A stretch of 64,000 nucleotides of DNA from Alisma plantago-aquatica (taxonomy: Eukaryota; Streptophyta; Magnoliopsida; Alismatales; Alismataceae), in contig OY856409.1 in NCBI GenBank assembly GCA_963693085.1, positions 1,170,118,249 to 1,170,182,248 of the forward strand. Direction: 5' to 3'. The notes below the pieces were generated by a model that saw only the letters and a program-made list of their open reading frames with translations, was not told the DNA's origin and did no database searches. Made by a program: the position numbers and the translations under genes. Below are positions 49,440 through 62,884 of this stretch, one piece after another. Position 1 is the first letter of the stretch. Each line of letters starts with the position of its first letter.

Positions 49440-49835
49440 ATGAGATCCTCGCCTCCTTTTCTCTCTCCGGCGGCCATGGCTTCCACCGAGGAGTCCCCTA
49501 ACCCTAACCCTAGCCCAAAATGCTATAAAATCCCTCGCAAACGACCGCCTACACCTTTCCGCAGGGATTCCCCCCTTTTTCTACGCTCGCACATAGATAC
49601 AAATGCCCCCATCATCCCTAACCTCATGCTGCTCCAAGCAGCATTGTCGACCAGCCCAAATTGGGTGTCATACCTGCTCAGCTCTCCACCCAAATTTGCT
49701 ACCACCGTCCTACTCACAAGCACGTGGCGATCTTGGATGGCATCGTTTCTACTCTCCTCGATGCATCCTACTCTAATTCCCCTCCATGCTGGTGAGCTAC
49801 CTCCACCGCACCTGTGCTTGCGTGTGCGGGGCTAG
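49440..49835 (+). CDS. 131-codon ORF in the putative R region of LTR 2, function unknown
   Basis: ATG at 49440 gives MRSSPPFLSPAAMASTEESP, then a Ser/Pro/Arg-rich stretch and a Leu/Ser-rich second half (LMLLQAALSTSPNWVSYLL), stopping at 49835. It starts 12 bases after the TATA box, very close for a leader, so a transcript would have almost no 5' UTR or would start further down. In LTR 1 the same frame is broken by CGA to TGA at codon 35, and the region after it still aligns. It is the GC-richest frame in the window. No known domain is recognised. Could equally be a chance frame in a GC-rich regulatory patch. Confidence 0.3.
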   Translation: MRSSPPFLSPAAMASTEESPNPNPSPKCYKIPRKRPPTPFRRDSPLFLRSHIDTNAPIIPNLMLLQAALSTSPNWVSYLLSSPPKFATTVLLTSTWRSWMASFLLSSMHPTLIPLHAGELPPPHLCLRVRG

Positions 49836-51636
49836 AACGAGGGAACTAGGGAGACAAGTCCCCAAACCGGCCGGTCCAGAGGAGTCAAACGCACACTGAA
49901 CCAAGCAAGACTCAAGTTCAAATCAAGAGCATGAACCGGCCGTTTGGCCTATGAACCGGGACTCCAATCAAAGGATACATGCACCTATGTGGCACCATCT
50001 TGGCCATTCAATCGTTTAATCCAACGTCCCTCACATTTTGCAATTAAGGTATTATATCCCTTTCTGCTTAAAATTGCAATTAATAGCCAGATCTTGCAAA
50101 AATCATATCTAATGCATCCAAACTCCAAAAATGATGAATAAGTTTTCCATTTTGATCAGAAAAATCCAATGGATTGTTTAAAAATACTTTTGAAACCTGA
50201 TTCCAAACGATGCTCACTGATATCCATTTATGTGATCTCTTGCTTATTTCATTTATTAAATGGCTCAATAGTGATGATTCTTGAAAAACCTAATGTTCGA
50301 CTCTAATGATTATCCTGAAATGAAGATCCAATCTAGTTGACTTTTAAAAATGAATCATTAGTGATTTAGATCTTTTACTGGATTCAATCTTGATTGTAAT
50401 GAATATGAGTAATCTTGATATTGATCTTAATCTTGCTAAACACTTCATATACTTTGACCCATCAACCTGAGCATGAATTCCAATGATGCTAGGTATCATG
50501 ATGATGATCTAGAAACTTGAATGATGACTCAAATATTGATGATAATAATTAGGGTTAGAAAAAATATTCCTAAAATACCTACGTAGATCATCCATCCTCG
50601 AATATGCTTGACACTTGAGTAAATATTAAAATCTTGATATAATGTTGACTCTAAATGAATGATCTACCTTAGGGATGAATAGGATTGGAAAATCCTAATC
50701 TGGTGTACTTGGTATTGGTCTATAATATGATCTTGACCCTCGATCCATATCTTGATTGATCTAGGAACTACTTAAGACCCTGATCTTCTACTCTTGTTGT
50801 TATATACTCAAAATATTTGGTGAAAGGTACGCTATTATATAATTCCTTCTTGATTGTATTGAAGATACTTTTATGTATCTCTTGACCGTATGCTTGGCTA
50901 TTTACTTGTATGAGCTACTGTTCCCTATGATTAGTCATCTATTTTTCTATACTATATTTTGAAAAACATGAAAACATAAATTGCATGCCCATTATGTCTG
51001 CCCGTATATTGATAATGATGATGATATTGATAATGTTGATAATGTTGATATTGACTGCAACAACCCCCTCATTTGGAGGTGGGACTTGTACATTGGCCCC
51101 CTATGTTCCTATGGTGAGAAGGAACCTAGTGACCTTCCGCATCACATTGGGGTAATAAAGTCACACATAATATATAAGCATGCTTCTCGAATTATAGCAT
51201 AATGGGAACTCATAATAAAAGTTGCATTTCTTGAAAAACTTGTCGAATGAATGTTGATTTTGTAAATTTCTTGTTATTCTTTTGAATATAAGTCCTGCCA
51301 AGTATACTATTTTGTTATAAACCGTTTTTCTTGATTTTGATAGCGTACCGTGCTATTGCATGATTGTGTCTTGATTTTATTGATTTTAGGTAATACAAAT
51401 GGAATATTGAATAAGATCGCTTCCGCACTCATACACTCTGATGACCAAGATATATTGGTAAAATCTCCATATTGGGTTAGTTTGTTTATTTAAATATCCA
51501 GTTTTTGAGTTATTATATCTTATTGTATATGCCAGTGTGTTAGATCCTACGGGGCCACTCAGGGACGGGCGCTTCAATCCTTTTTTTACTATTTCAATAG
51601 TGGGATTGGTATTGGGGTAAGAACGGTTATGTGACA

Positions 51637-54600
51637 CCTTCTATATGCCATATTTATGTCTATGGGTGCTAAATCCTATTAAGATCACCAAGTCAAGTCC
51701 AACCCCAAGGCCAATATAATAAGATATGCACCCTTCTTTGGACAACTCAATTATTATAACTCTTCCCTAGGATAGTGGGTGCACTATGATTTGTCATTCC
51801 AACATGTAGTTAGTCGAGGTTTTCATGTATACCTCACAATGGAAGGTGTTTTAAATATTGTAATATTATTAATATGTTTAATATAATAACCATATGCATA
51901 TAGTTACCACTACATATATAATATTATATAACTCATATACTGCAAAATCACCACAAGTCATAAAGCATGATATGGAAACTAGTACAACATCTTGAGACAA
52001 AAGGAGACGTAAAAAAATAACCAAAATATTCACATCCCTTGTTTCCCTTATTTGTCCTTCATAGGGGTTGTCAGACGGTTGACTAGAAAGCCATGCTTCA
52101 GATTTAATCCCCATTTGTGGCATTTCTTTAGTTTTTTATAGATTCGTTGTTTTTTCTTCACCAAAAAAACTCAAAGAAGTATAGTTCCCCATTAGGATTA
52201 AATAAACAAGTGTTCCGAGTAAAATCATCTCATGGTTAGGGAGGATCCTCAAATTCAGTATACAAGTTGTTGTTGACATAGTCTACACAACTATGGGTTG
52301 ACTTTTAGTTTTCATGAGATCTTGAGACACCACATGAATAATGGAAGGTTCAATCCTTTGCATCCTCTGCCTTGAGTCCTAGGGTTTCTTGAATCTTGGC
52401 TATTACCCACAATGGATTTATCTCCAAATACAATGGTGTGTATGCACAAGGAAACTGTATAGGGTGTAAGAACCTATGGAAGAGGTAAATGACCTAAAAT
52501 AGATAAGATTACAATAGTCTAATTATATTACAACTTTTGTTATGATTTTATAATTATAAAGTGGAACAATATAGGATATCACCTCTTGTACTCAACCGAA
52601 GAAAAGAATATATACCCAATACCAAACACCATTACAAAATTTGCAAAGGATAAAAATTCAGTTTACTCAATTATCAGATAAATTTTCCAGTTAATATAAA
52701 AATATATGATGATTACATTTCTCAATCTAAAAATAGTTCTTTGTTACAAAGGGTTTATATAGGGAAAAAATAGCACAAGTAAACCTCAATTGTGAGTCAC
52801 ATAAGGAAACATTTCCACTTCAATATATCTCCCAGATCCAACTCCCTTTAGGCAAGCTGAGGTTCTAGCTTAGTTGCATGAATGTCTTTTCCACCAAAGC
52901 GGTTGGGAATGTTCTACCCAAGAGAAGAATCGATGGAAGTGTTATCAATGGAAATACAATATGTGCACAAAACACATATCTAATATATGAGTTAAGAAAA
53001 TCAAAGTTAGATATAAAGGTTCCCAATACACTGGGTAAGTAGATATATCCAAAGTTGGATGTCAAGAGAAACTTCATATAGTATGATTCAAATAATATAT
53101 TAAAAATAATAAAGTTATAGATATATATTATTTCCTTAAATCAAATATAAAGAACAATAAAAAATTCAATAAATTTAGTTCAACCGTGTGCAAATTATAT
53201 AGCAAGCTACTATCATCTAAAAGTAAAGCCAAATGACTGATACATTCCATTCCTATGAAGGAGTTAATAGAACCTACAATCCTCTACACAAGGGTATATA
53301 ATTCGGGTTTGAGCACCGGGTATTAGGTGAGAACGCCAATCACCCATATAAGGGAGAATTATTTTGTAAAATGGGCCCACTCCTAAAATGTACAGCTTCA
53401 ACTAGATAATATAGTCCAACGAAGCAAAGATGCCCATAAATTGGAGACGGAGTGTAAGTTAATTATGAATTAGATCATTAATATAGGGTTTCCATTTATA
53501 GAATGGAACAATGTAATGAAACATTATAATTAGGTGCAAATTAAATAAAGATAAGCATGGTATACCAAATCAACAATTTAGTTTACAGTTATCAATAATT
53601 CAAAGACGAATCAATATCAAATTTAATACATGACTCTCAATCTAGATCAATATAATAGAATAAAGGTTTTTAAGGAGAAATACAACACTTATATCAAGAG
53701 ATAGAGAATACACAAGCCATTATCCAATATGATCATATGAATAAGAAACATGCCTTATCTTGTGTACTAACAAGTTGAACCCAATCCCTAGACCCAATGG
53801 TATCTTCACCTATTATTACATTTAAGTATAAATATCATTAGTTATATGTATAATTTGAAACCTAGATTATCAAAAAATTTATCACTTGACATAGGTTATA
53901 AACCATAATTATGTACGTAGATAATTTTTTAAGATTCTAATTTTTTCTTTGTAATTGTTTGATAAACATAGAATTAGTTATGAATTATCAAATCAAGTTA
54001 ATTGACTGAAATATAGAAATTCTTACTTGGTAAATATACCTTACTGCAACCGACTCATGCATCAATGTTGATCTATGATTGAGCAATATATGTGAAAACA
54101 ACTTCTTAAATCTCATGCAATCAATACAAAAATGAGCTATCAAAATACTAAAATTACACATGAGACATGTGAGAAAATTAAAACTAAAACAAGGGCAAGT
54201 GTGTAAAAAACCAAACTATAATATTTTTTCATTTCACATAGGAAATCACAACAACTACTTCTTTCAAATTTAAAACCAAAACTTTGGATCTATCCAAGAC
54301 TAGGGCATCATCTTCCTATGATCAAGCCAAACCTAAAGAGCCCTGACAAGTAGTCTCAGACCCTAGGAACATGTACATCATCTTTCACCTTTGTAGAATA
54401 AAGCAAGGACCGTGTACTATTTTCAACCCAGATAAAACACAATAGCTAAGAACATGACACCTTAATATGACACACAAACAAATTCCTAACTAATATATAT
54501 CATATTTGAGTTCTCAAGACTAAACAAGGTCCAAGGAGATTTCTAGAGAAGTTGCCCGCCTTTTACTACCTTTGTATAGATGTGTTGAAGTCCAAAATGG

Positions 54601-57600
54601 TTGCTTAAGAAATATTGAAACATCAGTGGCAATCGTGAAGCCAAGATGGAGATGCAAGCATCAAAGTCAAATAAGAGGTGACCAAAAGTTGGGGATCATG
54701 ATCCAACAATCATAACAAAGTAAGAAAAGAGGGAAATAGGAGAAACAAGTTATATAAATGAATCAATCTATCATGTTGTGATAATAGCTTCATAGGGTTT
54801 AACAAGGCTGATAGACATGATGTCCCATGCCTAAGATTCCCACTAGTGGTTCGTCAAAACCACATAGGTGATCCCAAATGAACACAACTAGGGGCGATAC
54901 ACATGGAAAGAGGAGAGATACACATGTAAATGACTTATAGGAGGTTTTGCAAAGGTGACAATGTAGGTATATATAGGGACATAGTCATGTGGTAGTTGGG
55001 ACTATCATCAGACTTGGAAATAGGGGAGTGAAAGAATAAAGGCTCAATTAGTAAATTCAGGTGATGGAGTCCCATAAACATGAGCATCTCTGACTCTAGG
55101 ATTGCAATAGGAATAAAGAAAGAGATGTAAGGAGGTGGAGAGAAGATGAGAGATAGGGAGGGTGGATAGGTGATCATGGTATGTTAGTCTAAATTCATGA
55201 GGAGTTTGACTAAGGAGAGAATGGAGAGATCTTGATTCTAGACATGATTTGAACACCCACACAAGTAGATAAAAAGTGTGTGCGAGAGAGTGTGACACTA
55301 AATTGGGTGAAAATTTGGGAATTTAGTGAATGCAAAATAATGTTAAAAATATACAATCATTGTAAGGGTTAATCAAATCAACATTATATTTCCCGGTTCA
55401 ATTAGGGTATCTAACATTATCTAATCGAATTGAAACTAGGTATCCTAACTAATTTAACCATGTAGATTCCTACTTTGGAATTAGATCTTGGTTTTAAGAC
55501 TTCCTTTAGTGATATATAATTAAACTAGGGTTTAGACTTATTATCTCAATATTTTCTATGATACATCTTGATTATCTATAAAACATAGGATTTAAAGTCC
55601 TATTATCATTTTTATCACCAATAGAGTTACATTATATTATCTTTAATGGAATAAAATATTTCACTTAATTAAATAATATGTCCATGGATATTTCTAACCA
55701 CTTAAATAATGTCACATTATTTATCCACACTTATATATAAAATCTAATTTTTATCCATCTATATATAAAGCATTTGTAAAGCATAATAATCATCTATTTG
55801 TATTCATTTACAATAAAACACTAATTAATCACGTTTACATCATTATGTGTGTCTTAGTGAACAATATGACATATATTACATATTTAATGAGCTTACTTAC
55901 AGAAAATCCATGTTAGGTTAATAGGTCAGTTATAATTGTATATAAGTATGTGATGTGATGAAAACACTTAATGTATCATCAATGGTTCTAAGGGCATATG
56001 TATTAGGGTAAGTGAACTCCAAATAGCGTTTAGGTCAATATCATCAATATTCATCCCAAACATAACAACATCGAGTAGAAAGTCAACGGTTATGTTTCAA
56101 TTATCTAAACTTTCATCTTTTAGGGTTTGTAGGTCTACAACATAGTTAGAGTCACATGTATCCATAGTTAGGGTTTATCTCAGAGTTACAAACTATATGT
56201 GCATTGCATATTCATTAGGCTACAAACAAGAGTATTAAGGTTCACCTCTAACCTTGTTTGGTCAATTCTAAAGGTATAAGCTTACTAACATCCTAGTTAT
56301 AAAATTACCATTTCTAAAGAGAAAATGGGGATTTTAGTATGTAACAAAATCTAACTTTTGTTCATCACTAACAAATTAACCATTTAGGTAAACAATTTTT
56401 GTCAATACCATATAATATAACTCTTGGATAGATGGATGCACAAGTTGTTCGTTTTGTATTTCATCATGTAAAATATATACCATCTATATGACTCTAGGTA
56501 CTAAATCCTATTAAGATCACCTAGTTAAGTCCAACCCAAAGGCTAATAGAATAAATTCCCTACTTTGTAAGACCCATATATCAATTTTCACATCGTACCA
56601 ATATGAATGAAGTACCTTGGTTGGTAAGCACACACATGTAGATGAAAAATCCATTGTTTCTTGGTTATTGGAAGGCATCATGAAATAATATTTTATTTGA
56701 GGGTTTAATTTTATGCACATGTGATTAATTATATTCAGCCATTAATTTACATTTTTAATCTCACTTTTACACTCATATTCCTCACTATAAATTTGGAATT
56801 ATCTTCCATTTAGGTTCCCATAGATTCATGTTATATTGTAGGATTTTGATCCAAGTCGGTGGTGTTCATGGAATATTTGAGCTTAATTATATACATACAA
56901 GTATATGAGATAGTGGTCCCACTAGTCCGTCAAAGACTTCTTAGGCATATGCCTTTCTCCACATGCCAATACCATTCTAGTGAGGTGGTGTACTTACAGT
57001 TTTTCCTTTCATCATTATGCATCCCTACAAAGCAATGGAAGTCATGTGTATATGTATCAATGAGAACCATTTGGCCACCTACAGATGATAACTCGATGTT
57101 GGTCTACTACTAATAAAACTCTTTGAACATTTAAAATGGTGAACCTTCTGATTCTAACCATCAATGAAAGTTATATGTGGTTGCCACTAATGGATAGAGG
57201 ACACTCCATCTACTGAAGGAAATCTATCTCGCACGACCTAGCAATGAAAGCCCAGAGGATGCCTACCGATGAAAAATTTGAGCCTTTTCCAAGATAAAAT
57301 TATAGTTATGAGCATCGACGCGTCTCCTGCAACCCCTAATCTACCTCCAATAGTTGTCCTTTCATATTCGTGGAGAAGAAAATACATTGGATAGATGTGT
57401 GGGTTCCAAAGATTAATAAAAATGCATATAAATAGAAGGTTACATCCTTCCTTAGCTTCCAGAATGCCAGAATCCACACTCAACAACAAAAAGACGATCC
57501 CCATTTATGGTTTTCATTGGTTGATGACCACATCAGTTGACTAACATCTCTCCACCAACGATTAACATCTTGACCTCAAAAGAGGAAGATTAACCCAAAG

Positions 57601-57929
57601 CCTCCGGTATCATCCTTTACATACTATTTTCTCATCCACAGATCAAATCCACTAGAGAAATATGATAAAGCATAAGAGTAGCTTGACGATAGTCCTAGGT
57701 GTATTGTACTATTGTGTTGGTTTACGTCCATCTTTGAGCATGAAAGTTGTTGCTACAAAGACCAAGGTTGCATCTCTTCTACTTATAGAGATGAAGGTTG
57801 TCTCTTTCCTTTCCCTTGTTTGTTCTGATGTTCCTATGAAGTGTAAGTAGTGCCTTTCTCTAGGGCATGGGGAGTAGCCCCACTACCCACTTTTTTTCTT
57901 TTACTACATCTAAATTTGTATGAACCTTG
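51637..57929. other. unassigned AT-rich region with weak direct repeats
   Basis: No retroelement domain, primer site or gene recognised across 6.3 kb. About 75 bp at 51646-51720 recurs near 56470-56545 (shared CTAAATCCTATTAAGATCAC), which could be ends of diverged LTRs of one 4.8-kb insertion. A second weak similarity joins 52540-52760 with 53480-53690. A TATATATAGGG lies at about 54967 on +. Short frames at 54935-55298, 56859-57113 and 57238-57504 have no recognisable motif. Probably very old transposon debris. Confidence 0.35.
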
Positions 57930-59200
57930 TGTTTGGAAATTAGGGCAACATATAAGGCAGCAGAAACAAAATTTTTAATGTTGCATTCCCAAACCAGCAG
58001 ATTGCATCAACAACAATGTATCTAGAAAATAGGGTTGCAAGAGATATACCTGGTCTTGGAGAAAGTCTAGAAACTTATCCTTGCAGCATCATGTTTCTTC
58101 TTCAAGTATCACTCAAGCAGTCATCAACAACATCTTCATGGTGCAACACCACAGATGGCGGTTGACGACGTCCTCCTAGTAGGTGGCAACAACCTCGTCA
58201 TATTTGTAGTAGTCCTCGTAGACCACCAAAAACTCCATGTTGTGCTACCAGAGCCAACAGTAAGGAGATGTCCCTTTGAACTTCAGGGTGCTAGTGATGA
58301 CTTCCTCTCCCTTACTATCTCTCCCTAGTTGTCCCTCCCTTTTATGGGTAGGACTAGCTCAGAATCTCTTAGTTACAACAGCTAAAGAGGAAAATAGTTT
58401 TCAGAGCTTATAGTTGTGTTTCTGAAAGCCAAGACTGCACTCCTTTATATAGGATGGCCACAGTCAGGGTTTTCAATTTATTTGGGAGTCAAAGAGATTG
58501 AATTTCATGAATTTTTTGGAAGCTACAAACGATGAACCGGTCGGTTCACTATTGAACCGATTAGTTCACAAGTGAACCGATCGATTCAGTTGCTTTACCT
58601 TCTCAAATCACATTGGCATTCAACATTCAATTAATATACAACATGATGTCTACATTAATCCTTGATCCAATCATATTGATCATTGAACCAGGTATTTACC
58701 AACTTGAACTAGTTATGTGAAACCCTGAATCAGTCGATTCACTAAGTGAACCCGTCGGTTCATGCCCTAGTTCATGTATTGTTCAACAAATGTTGTTTCC
58801 AATTGACTTGACACTTGAATCGATTACTTCAACACATGATTTGGCTGGTTCACTATATGTCAGCCAATTTTCAACCATTGTTGTATAAATTGAATACCTA
58901 AACACTCTAGTAATCAATTTAAACATCATTCATGAATAAACCCCTATTCTAGGTGCATCCTATGTGTGTAACCCTATAGGTCCCAAGTTACATTGGCAGT
59001 GAATGTTCATAACCAATTTATGACAACACAAGCAATGAGCGGTATCTAGCAACACAACATTGCTTCCCAAGTAATTAGAAAGTTGGAGAACAACTTCAAC
59101 CTACAATTCGTGATCATTGTTACTATGATTGCATAGTTCCTTTATCTTTGATATCCGGATTGAATTCGAGGCTTGGAATCTTCATCCTCTATAACATATT
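57930..59200 (-). repeat. partial copia LTR (family C1), U5 to mid-U3
   Basis: Its left end, TGTTTGGAAATTAGGG, corresponds to the U5 end of 15661-17586. Shared landmarks: GGCAGCAGAAACAAAATTTTT near 57957, the TTTATATAGGATGG box near 58444 (minus-strand TATA), the hairpin array GGTTCA-CTAT-TGAACC (58543-58558) and GTTCAC-AA-GTGAAC (58564-58577), and the CCCAAGTAATTAGAAAGTTGGAGAAC block near 59066. The outer U3 end is lost after about 59200. No primer site lies on its left, so it is a 3' or solo LTR. Confidence 0.75.
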
Positions 59201-61240
59201 GAAATCAAATATTTTATTATCATGGAATGAACAAGCACCTGGATTGAGTTTAGCCAAGCCAAGAGGAGGCCAACTATCTTAGCAGGCACCTTCATACATT
59301 GTTCTGGGATCAGGATCCCCAAAAACATCTTCTTTAGTTCTGTGAAGGTGTCCTCTGCCTTGATTCATTCTTTTCCTTTTACGAGATATCTTCTACTAAT
59401 ACATTCAAACTTAGGTAATAGTAAATAGTACTAGGTAATAGAGTTAGCTTGACATACATCATCAATTATGACATTTTGCACTGACTTGATATTATACTAT
59501 GATGTATATTCAGGACTTTACACAAGCAAAATAGAAAATATAATGCATGGGTTTGAAATTAAAGGGGAACAAAGGGAAAGCTTAAATATATAACCTATGG
59601 TAGACTTAATTCTTATATAATTCACATCAATTGGCGAATTATTCTTAGTGATTCACATATAATACAAACTAAATGAAGATTGAAGGAATATATTGATGTT
59701 AAAAATCAACATGGTAAGAATGAAATAAATGAACTATAATCTGATTTATATAATACTAATTTTAACTTATAAATATAGAGAACCATGCTCTATTACACTT
59801 ATAACCTCTCTACACTACAAGTATGTATTGTTATAGATTGTGAATATGTAAAAATTTGTGACATACATTAGTGTATTGCATAACCATGACATTGTGGTGT
59901 ATCGAATATCATATGATTTATATATGTAAAGGTTAAGATGAATCAAACCTACACATTGGATGTGGTTGGAAATACAAATGGATCAATGAATAATATCAGT
60001 CTGGATTGGCCCATGTCAAATTATGATGTTCAAGAAGGAAAATAACACAAAGACGAACTATTTTGTTAATATATATATATATATTAAATGAGAGCATCTC
60101 TACATTATTATATCATAATATAATAGAAATTTAAAATGTTCAAGTGCATAGCAAGGATATCATAGATCAGTTCTACCAATAAATAAGTCATTAGATCCAA
60201 TTCGACATAATTTTACTAAAATAAAGAGTTACAAAAGAAAAATCTTTAAAAAAAATTATGGTTGAATGATGTGTATATAAAACACTTTTAGTTCAATAAG
60301 GACAAGTTGGGATTGGACTCCTAGAAATAGGGTTAGTCTTGAAGATCAGGTGTGTGCTATTCCTTATTAAATTTTGTGCATTAATCTAACTAAAAAGTTC
60401 CTATAATGAGTTATTTCTTATAATTTGGCCTTTTTATTTGTTCCATGATGAAAATTTCTTATTCTCTAAAATTGACAAATATCTTGTTGCTTTGGCTCTA
60501 TGAACCCACTTGTATTGTTATTTGGACATGGAAAATGTGATTGGTGACTTATACCATATCTTGCCACTCTATTTGCGCATGTTTGGTAATTTAGCTAGAT
60601 ATCTATTGTATGGCACATGAGCACAACCACTAGGGCATGCTATTCAGCCTAGGGTGCACAATTCCACCTCTTTTATATAGTGGCATGCTATTTTTGCCCA
60701 GGGTGTGCTATTCTACATTGTTAGACCAAAGATCCAGTGGTGATTGGTCATATTATAGCTATTTACTAAACATCTATCTGCATGTGAGTGTATTTGATTG
60801 TTTTGATATTGTGAATTATGGCAAGATTGTTCGTATCAAATATTGTACTCTTGAATTGAAATGTTGCATTCCCTTGAAATTGATATCTCTTGAACTTACC
60901 CAAATTTAAATACACCCCTCTTGTGGGAACTCCCCCTTTTGTATTTTATATTGTTCACATATACCAGTTGTTACTGATGCATACCCATTTTTTCCATTTT
61001 CTTGGTTGTTCCCAAAACTACCCAGGTGTAGTGCTATTGAGGACATTGATACTAGAAGATCATGTACAAGAAACTTCAATTTACGATAGCTTTAAATGGA
61101 TAATTTATCCTCTACAAATGGGGCTATTATGCAAGTAGATATAGTAGTTTCATTTCTACATACTTCCATTAGGATGAGACGTTATGTATATGAAACATTT
61201 TGTAATTTTTTGAACGATTATGTTTTCCGCTGCTTAATAT
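59201..61240. other. unassigned AT-rich region
   Basis: Nothing coding recognised over 2 kb. Two copies of a GGCATGCTATT...GCC(T/C)AGGGTG word lie at 60633-60660 and 60681-60708. A short (TA)n stands at about 60067-60087. By position the right part could be the rest of the copia RT that resumes at 61241, but I cannot read RT motifs in it. Confidence 0.35.
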
Positions 61241-61392
61241 TTGATGGTTCAAAAAGATACACCATTTGAGTGGGCCCTCTTTTTGGTCCCACTCTTAAAG
61301 CCATATGTTGGTCTTCTTCTTGAATACCCAATTGCACCCCTATGGGTTTTACTCCTTGAGGTGGATCCACCAAGGTCATACCTTGTTGGTGT
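61241..61392 (-). pseudogene. copia RT N-terminus, left part of a split gene
   Basis: From 61392 the minus strand reads TNKV, stop in the Trp codon, then TLVDPPQGVKPIG and, after a frameshift, CNWVFKKKTNM. This is the conserved start of copia reverse transcriptase. Its upstream half continues at 63296 on the other side of the 1.9-kb insertion, with DSMYT at the break. The relic dies out near 61241. Confidence 0.8.
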
Positions 61393-61815
61393 TGATGCAC
61401 CGAATAATTTTCATTTGTATAGGTTGTTTATTATTGATTTATGTGTACTTATGGCTCATTTTCATATTAATTTGTGCATTGTTTATTATCATTAGCATGT
61501 GATACTTAATTGCATCTAATAATGTATTTTTAATGATCCTGAATGATTTAATATTATTTGAGAGCTTATGTTTGTTTTTTTTGAATTTCATGTGAATCTA
61601 CAAGAAACTTCACAGCTCGGTACTACTGACTTTGTTGTCGGTGGTACCGACACTTGCTCAAAATGGGACATGATGAGATCGAGAAGATTCGATAGTACCA
61701 ACAGGAAGAAGTCGATACTACTGACAACATCACAACAAACTTTAGAATTTCTCAATGAAATCTCAGTATTGCTGACATCAACTCAGTAGTACCGACGATT
61801 GCATAGGTGGCCTCA
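61393..61815 (+). repeat. left inverted arm with GGTACTACTGAC hairpin array
   Basis: Reverse complement of 62885-63295 throughout; shared landmarks are TTTGTGCATT near 61470, GCATGTGATACTTAATT at 61495, GATTTAATATTATTTGAGAGC near 61545 and GGGACATGATGAG near 61663. Contains the long perfect hairpin CGGTACTACTGAC-TTTGTT-GTCGGTGGTACCG at 61618-61649 (two G-T pairs). Confidence 0.85.
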
Positions 61816-62884
61816 ACTAACGAAGGAGTCACTAGTACCGAAACCTAGTCGATAATACCAACGTGACATGTTCACGAAGATAAGAAAATTATATTTAATT
61901 GGACAGTGGGCAATTAATGACACCCTACGTCACTTCTATTACTTAGGGGAGTTCATCCAAACCTAGTTATCTCATTCTTTTCCATTGTGTGGAAGTTGAG
62001 AGCACAAAGAGGAGAAAGCAGAGAAGAAAGCCTTGTTCTGGGAGATTTGAGCACCTCTAGTGGATGGATTGATACCCGAGGTTAGCGAGTCAACACGTTC
62101 GTATGAGGGAGTCATCCAGTTCATCTTTTTTAGGGGTTCTTTTAGTTATCTAATGTTCCCCACGTTTTTCTTCTTTTCTCTTATGTATTCGATAATGGGA
62201 ATCTTGCGGGGCTAAACCCCTTATTCCTTAGGACCCAGGAGTAGCCTAATTATGGATTATAATTGACTTTTATGCATTAATATATCTTTTTCTCTGAATT
62301 TTTGGGCATAATTCTATAAAATTATAAGAAACTTTCCATGCTTGATCACCATAGGTAGTAAATTAGACCATTAATTTCTTCAAAAATGGGATTAGGGGTT
62401 GGAAATTTATAGAGTTACATGTTTTATATTGCACCTTGAGAAAGTAGGCTTACACATGTGAAGAGATTACCTAGAGTTCTCAGTACACCTAACTAATAAC
62501 ACAATTACTACAATAGTGGAATTGGTACTCAATTAGGTAGTGAATTACACTGTGAGAGTGGGTAATTCTTGCTACATGTCTCTTTATCCAGGGTTAGGAG
62601 AGATAATTGTTAAAGTTATGATTTTAATTACAATGTTAACAAAGGTAAAACTGTAATCCTAAGGAACTCACTCCATCTGAGATAAAAAACTAGTAATCTT
62701 AGATTTATTTTTTGTATCTTAGATAATTAAACCTTCAATCAAAGTTTTCATCAGCCTAATGGATCGCATTACAATTTGTAGTAGTCTTTGGAGAATGTTT
62801 CCCTGAGTTCGACATCTGGGCCTATTGAGTCTTATATTAGGTTTATATGTAGACTTGCGTTTGATGTGTGGTTTGCGCATATAT
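61816..62884 (+). repeat. central part, Athila-LTR-like R-U5 sequence
   Basis: Includes AATGTTTCCCTGAGTTCGACATCTGGG near 62795-62822, which resembles the U5 signature of Athila-type LTRs and matches the minus strand near 39215. No reading frame of note. Orientation + relative to the LTR. Confidence 0.5.

Larger units (their letters stand above)
48803..51636 (+). repeat. LTR 2 of LARD-like gypsy element 2 (2834 bp)
   Basis: TGTGAAAAGG...TTATGTGACA. Aligns with 43783-46614 at an offset of 5020-5022 over its full length. TATATA lies at 49423-49428, followed by a GC-rich patch with an open frame and telobox-like CCCTAACCCTAACCC repeats. The 3' part has the short tandem (GATAATGTT)n near 51010-51055 and a CAACCCCCTCATTTGGAGG patch, both also in LTR 1. 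The right flank begins CCTTC; the matching left duplicate is not present. Confidence 0.9.

Noticed and set aside
54935..55298. Overlapping minus-strand ORFs as a possible gene
   Set aside because: Short, overlapping in two frames, no motif, low-complexity Ser/Leu content; AT-rich chance frames.
57238..57504. 88-codon minus ORF as a LINE or host exon
   Set aside because: No RT, zinc-knuckle or splice context that I can recognise; nothing supports it beyond an open frame.
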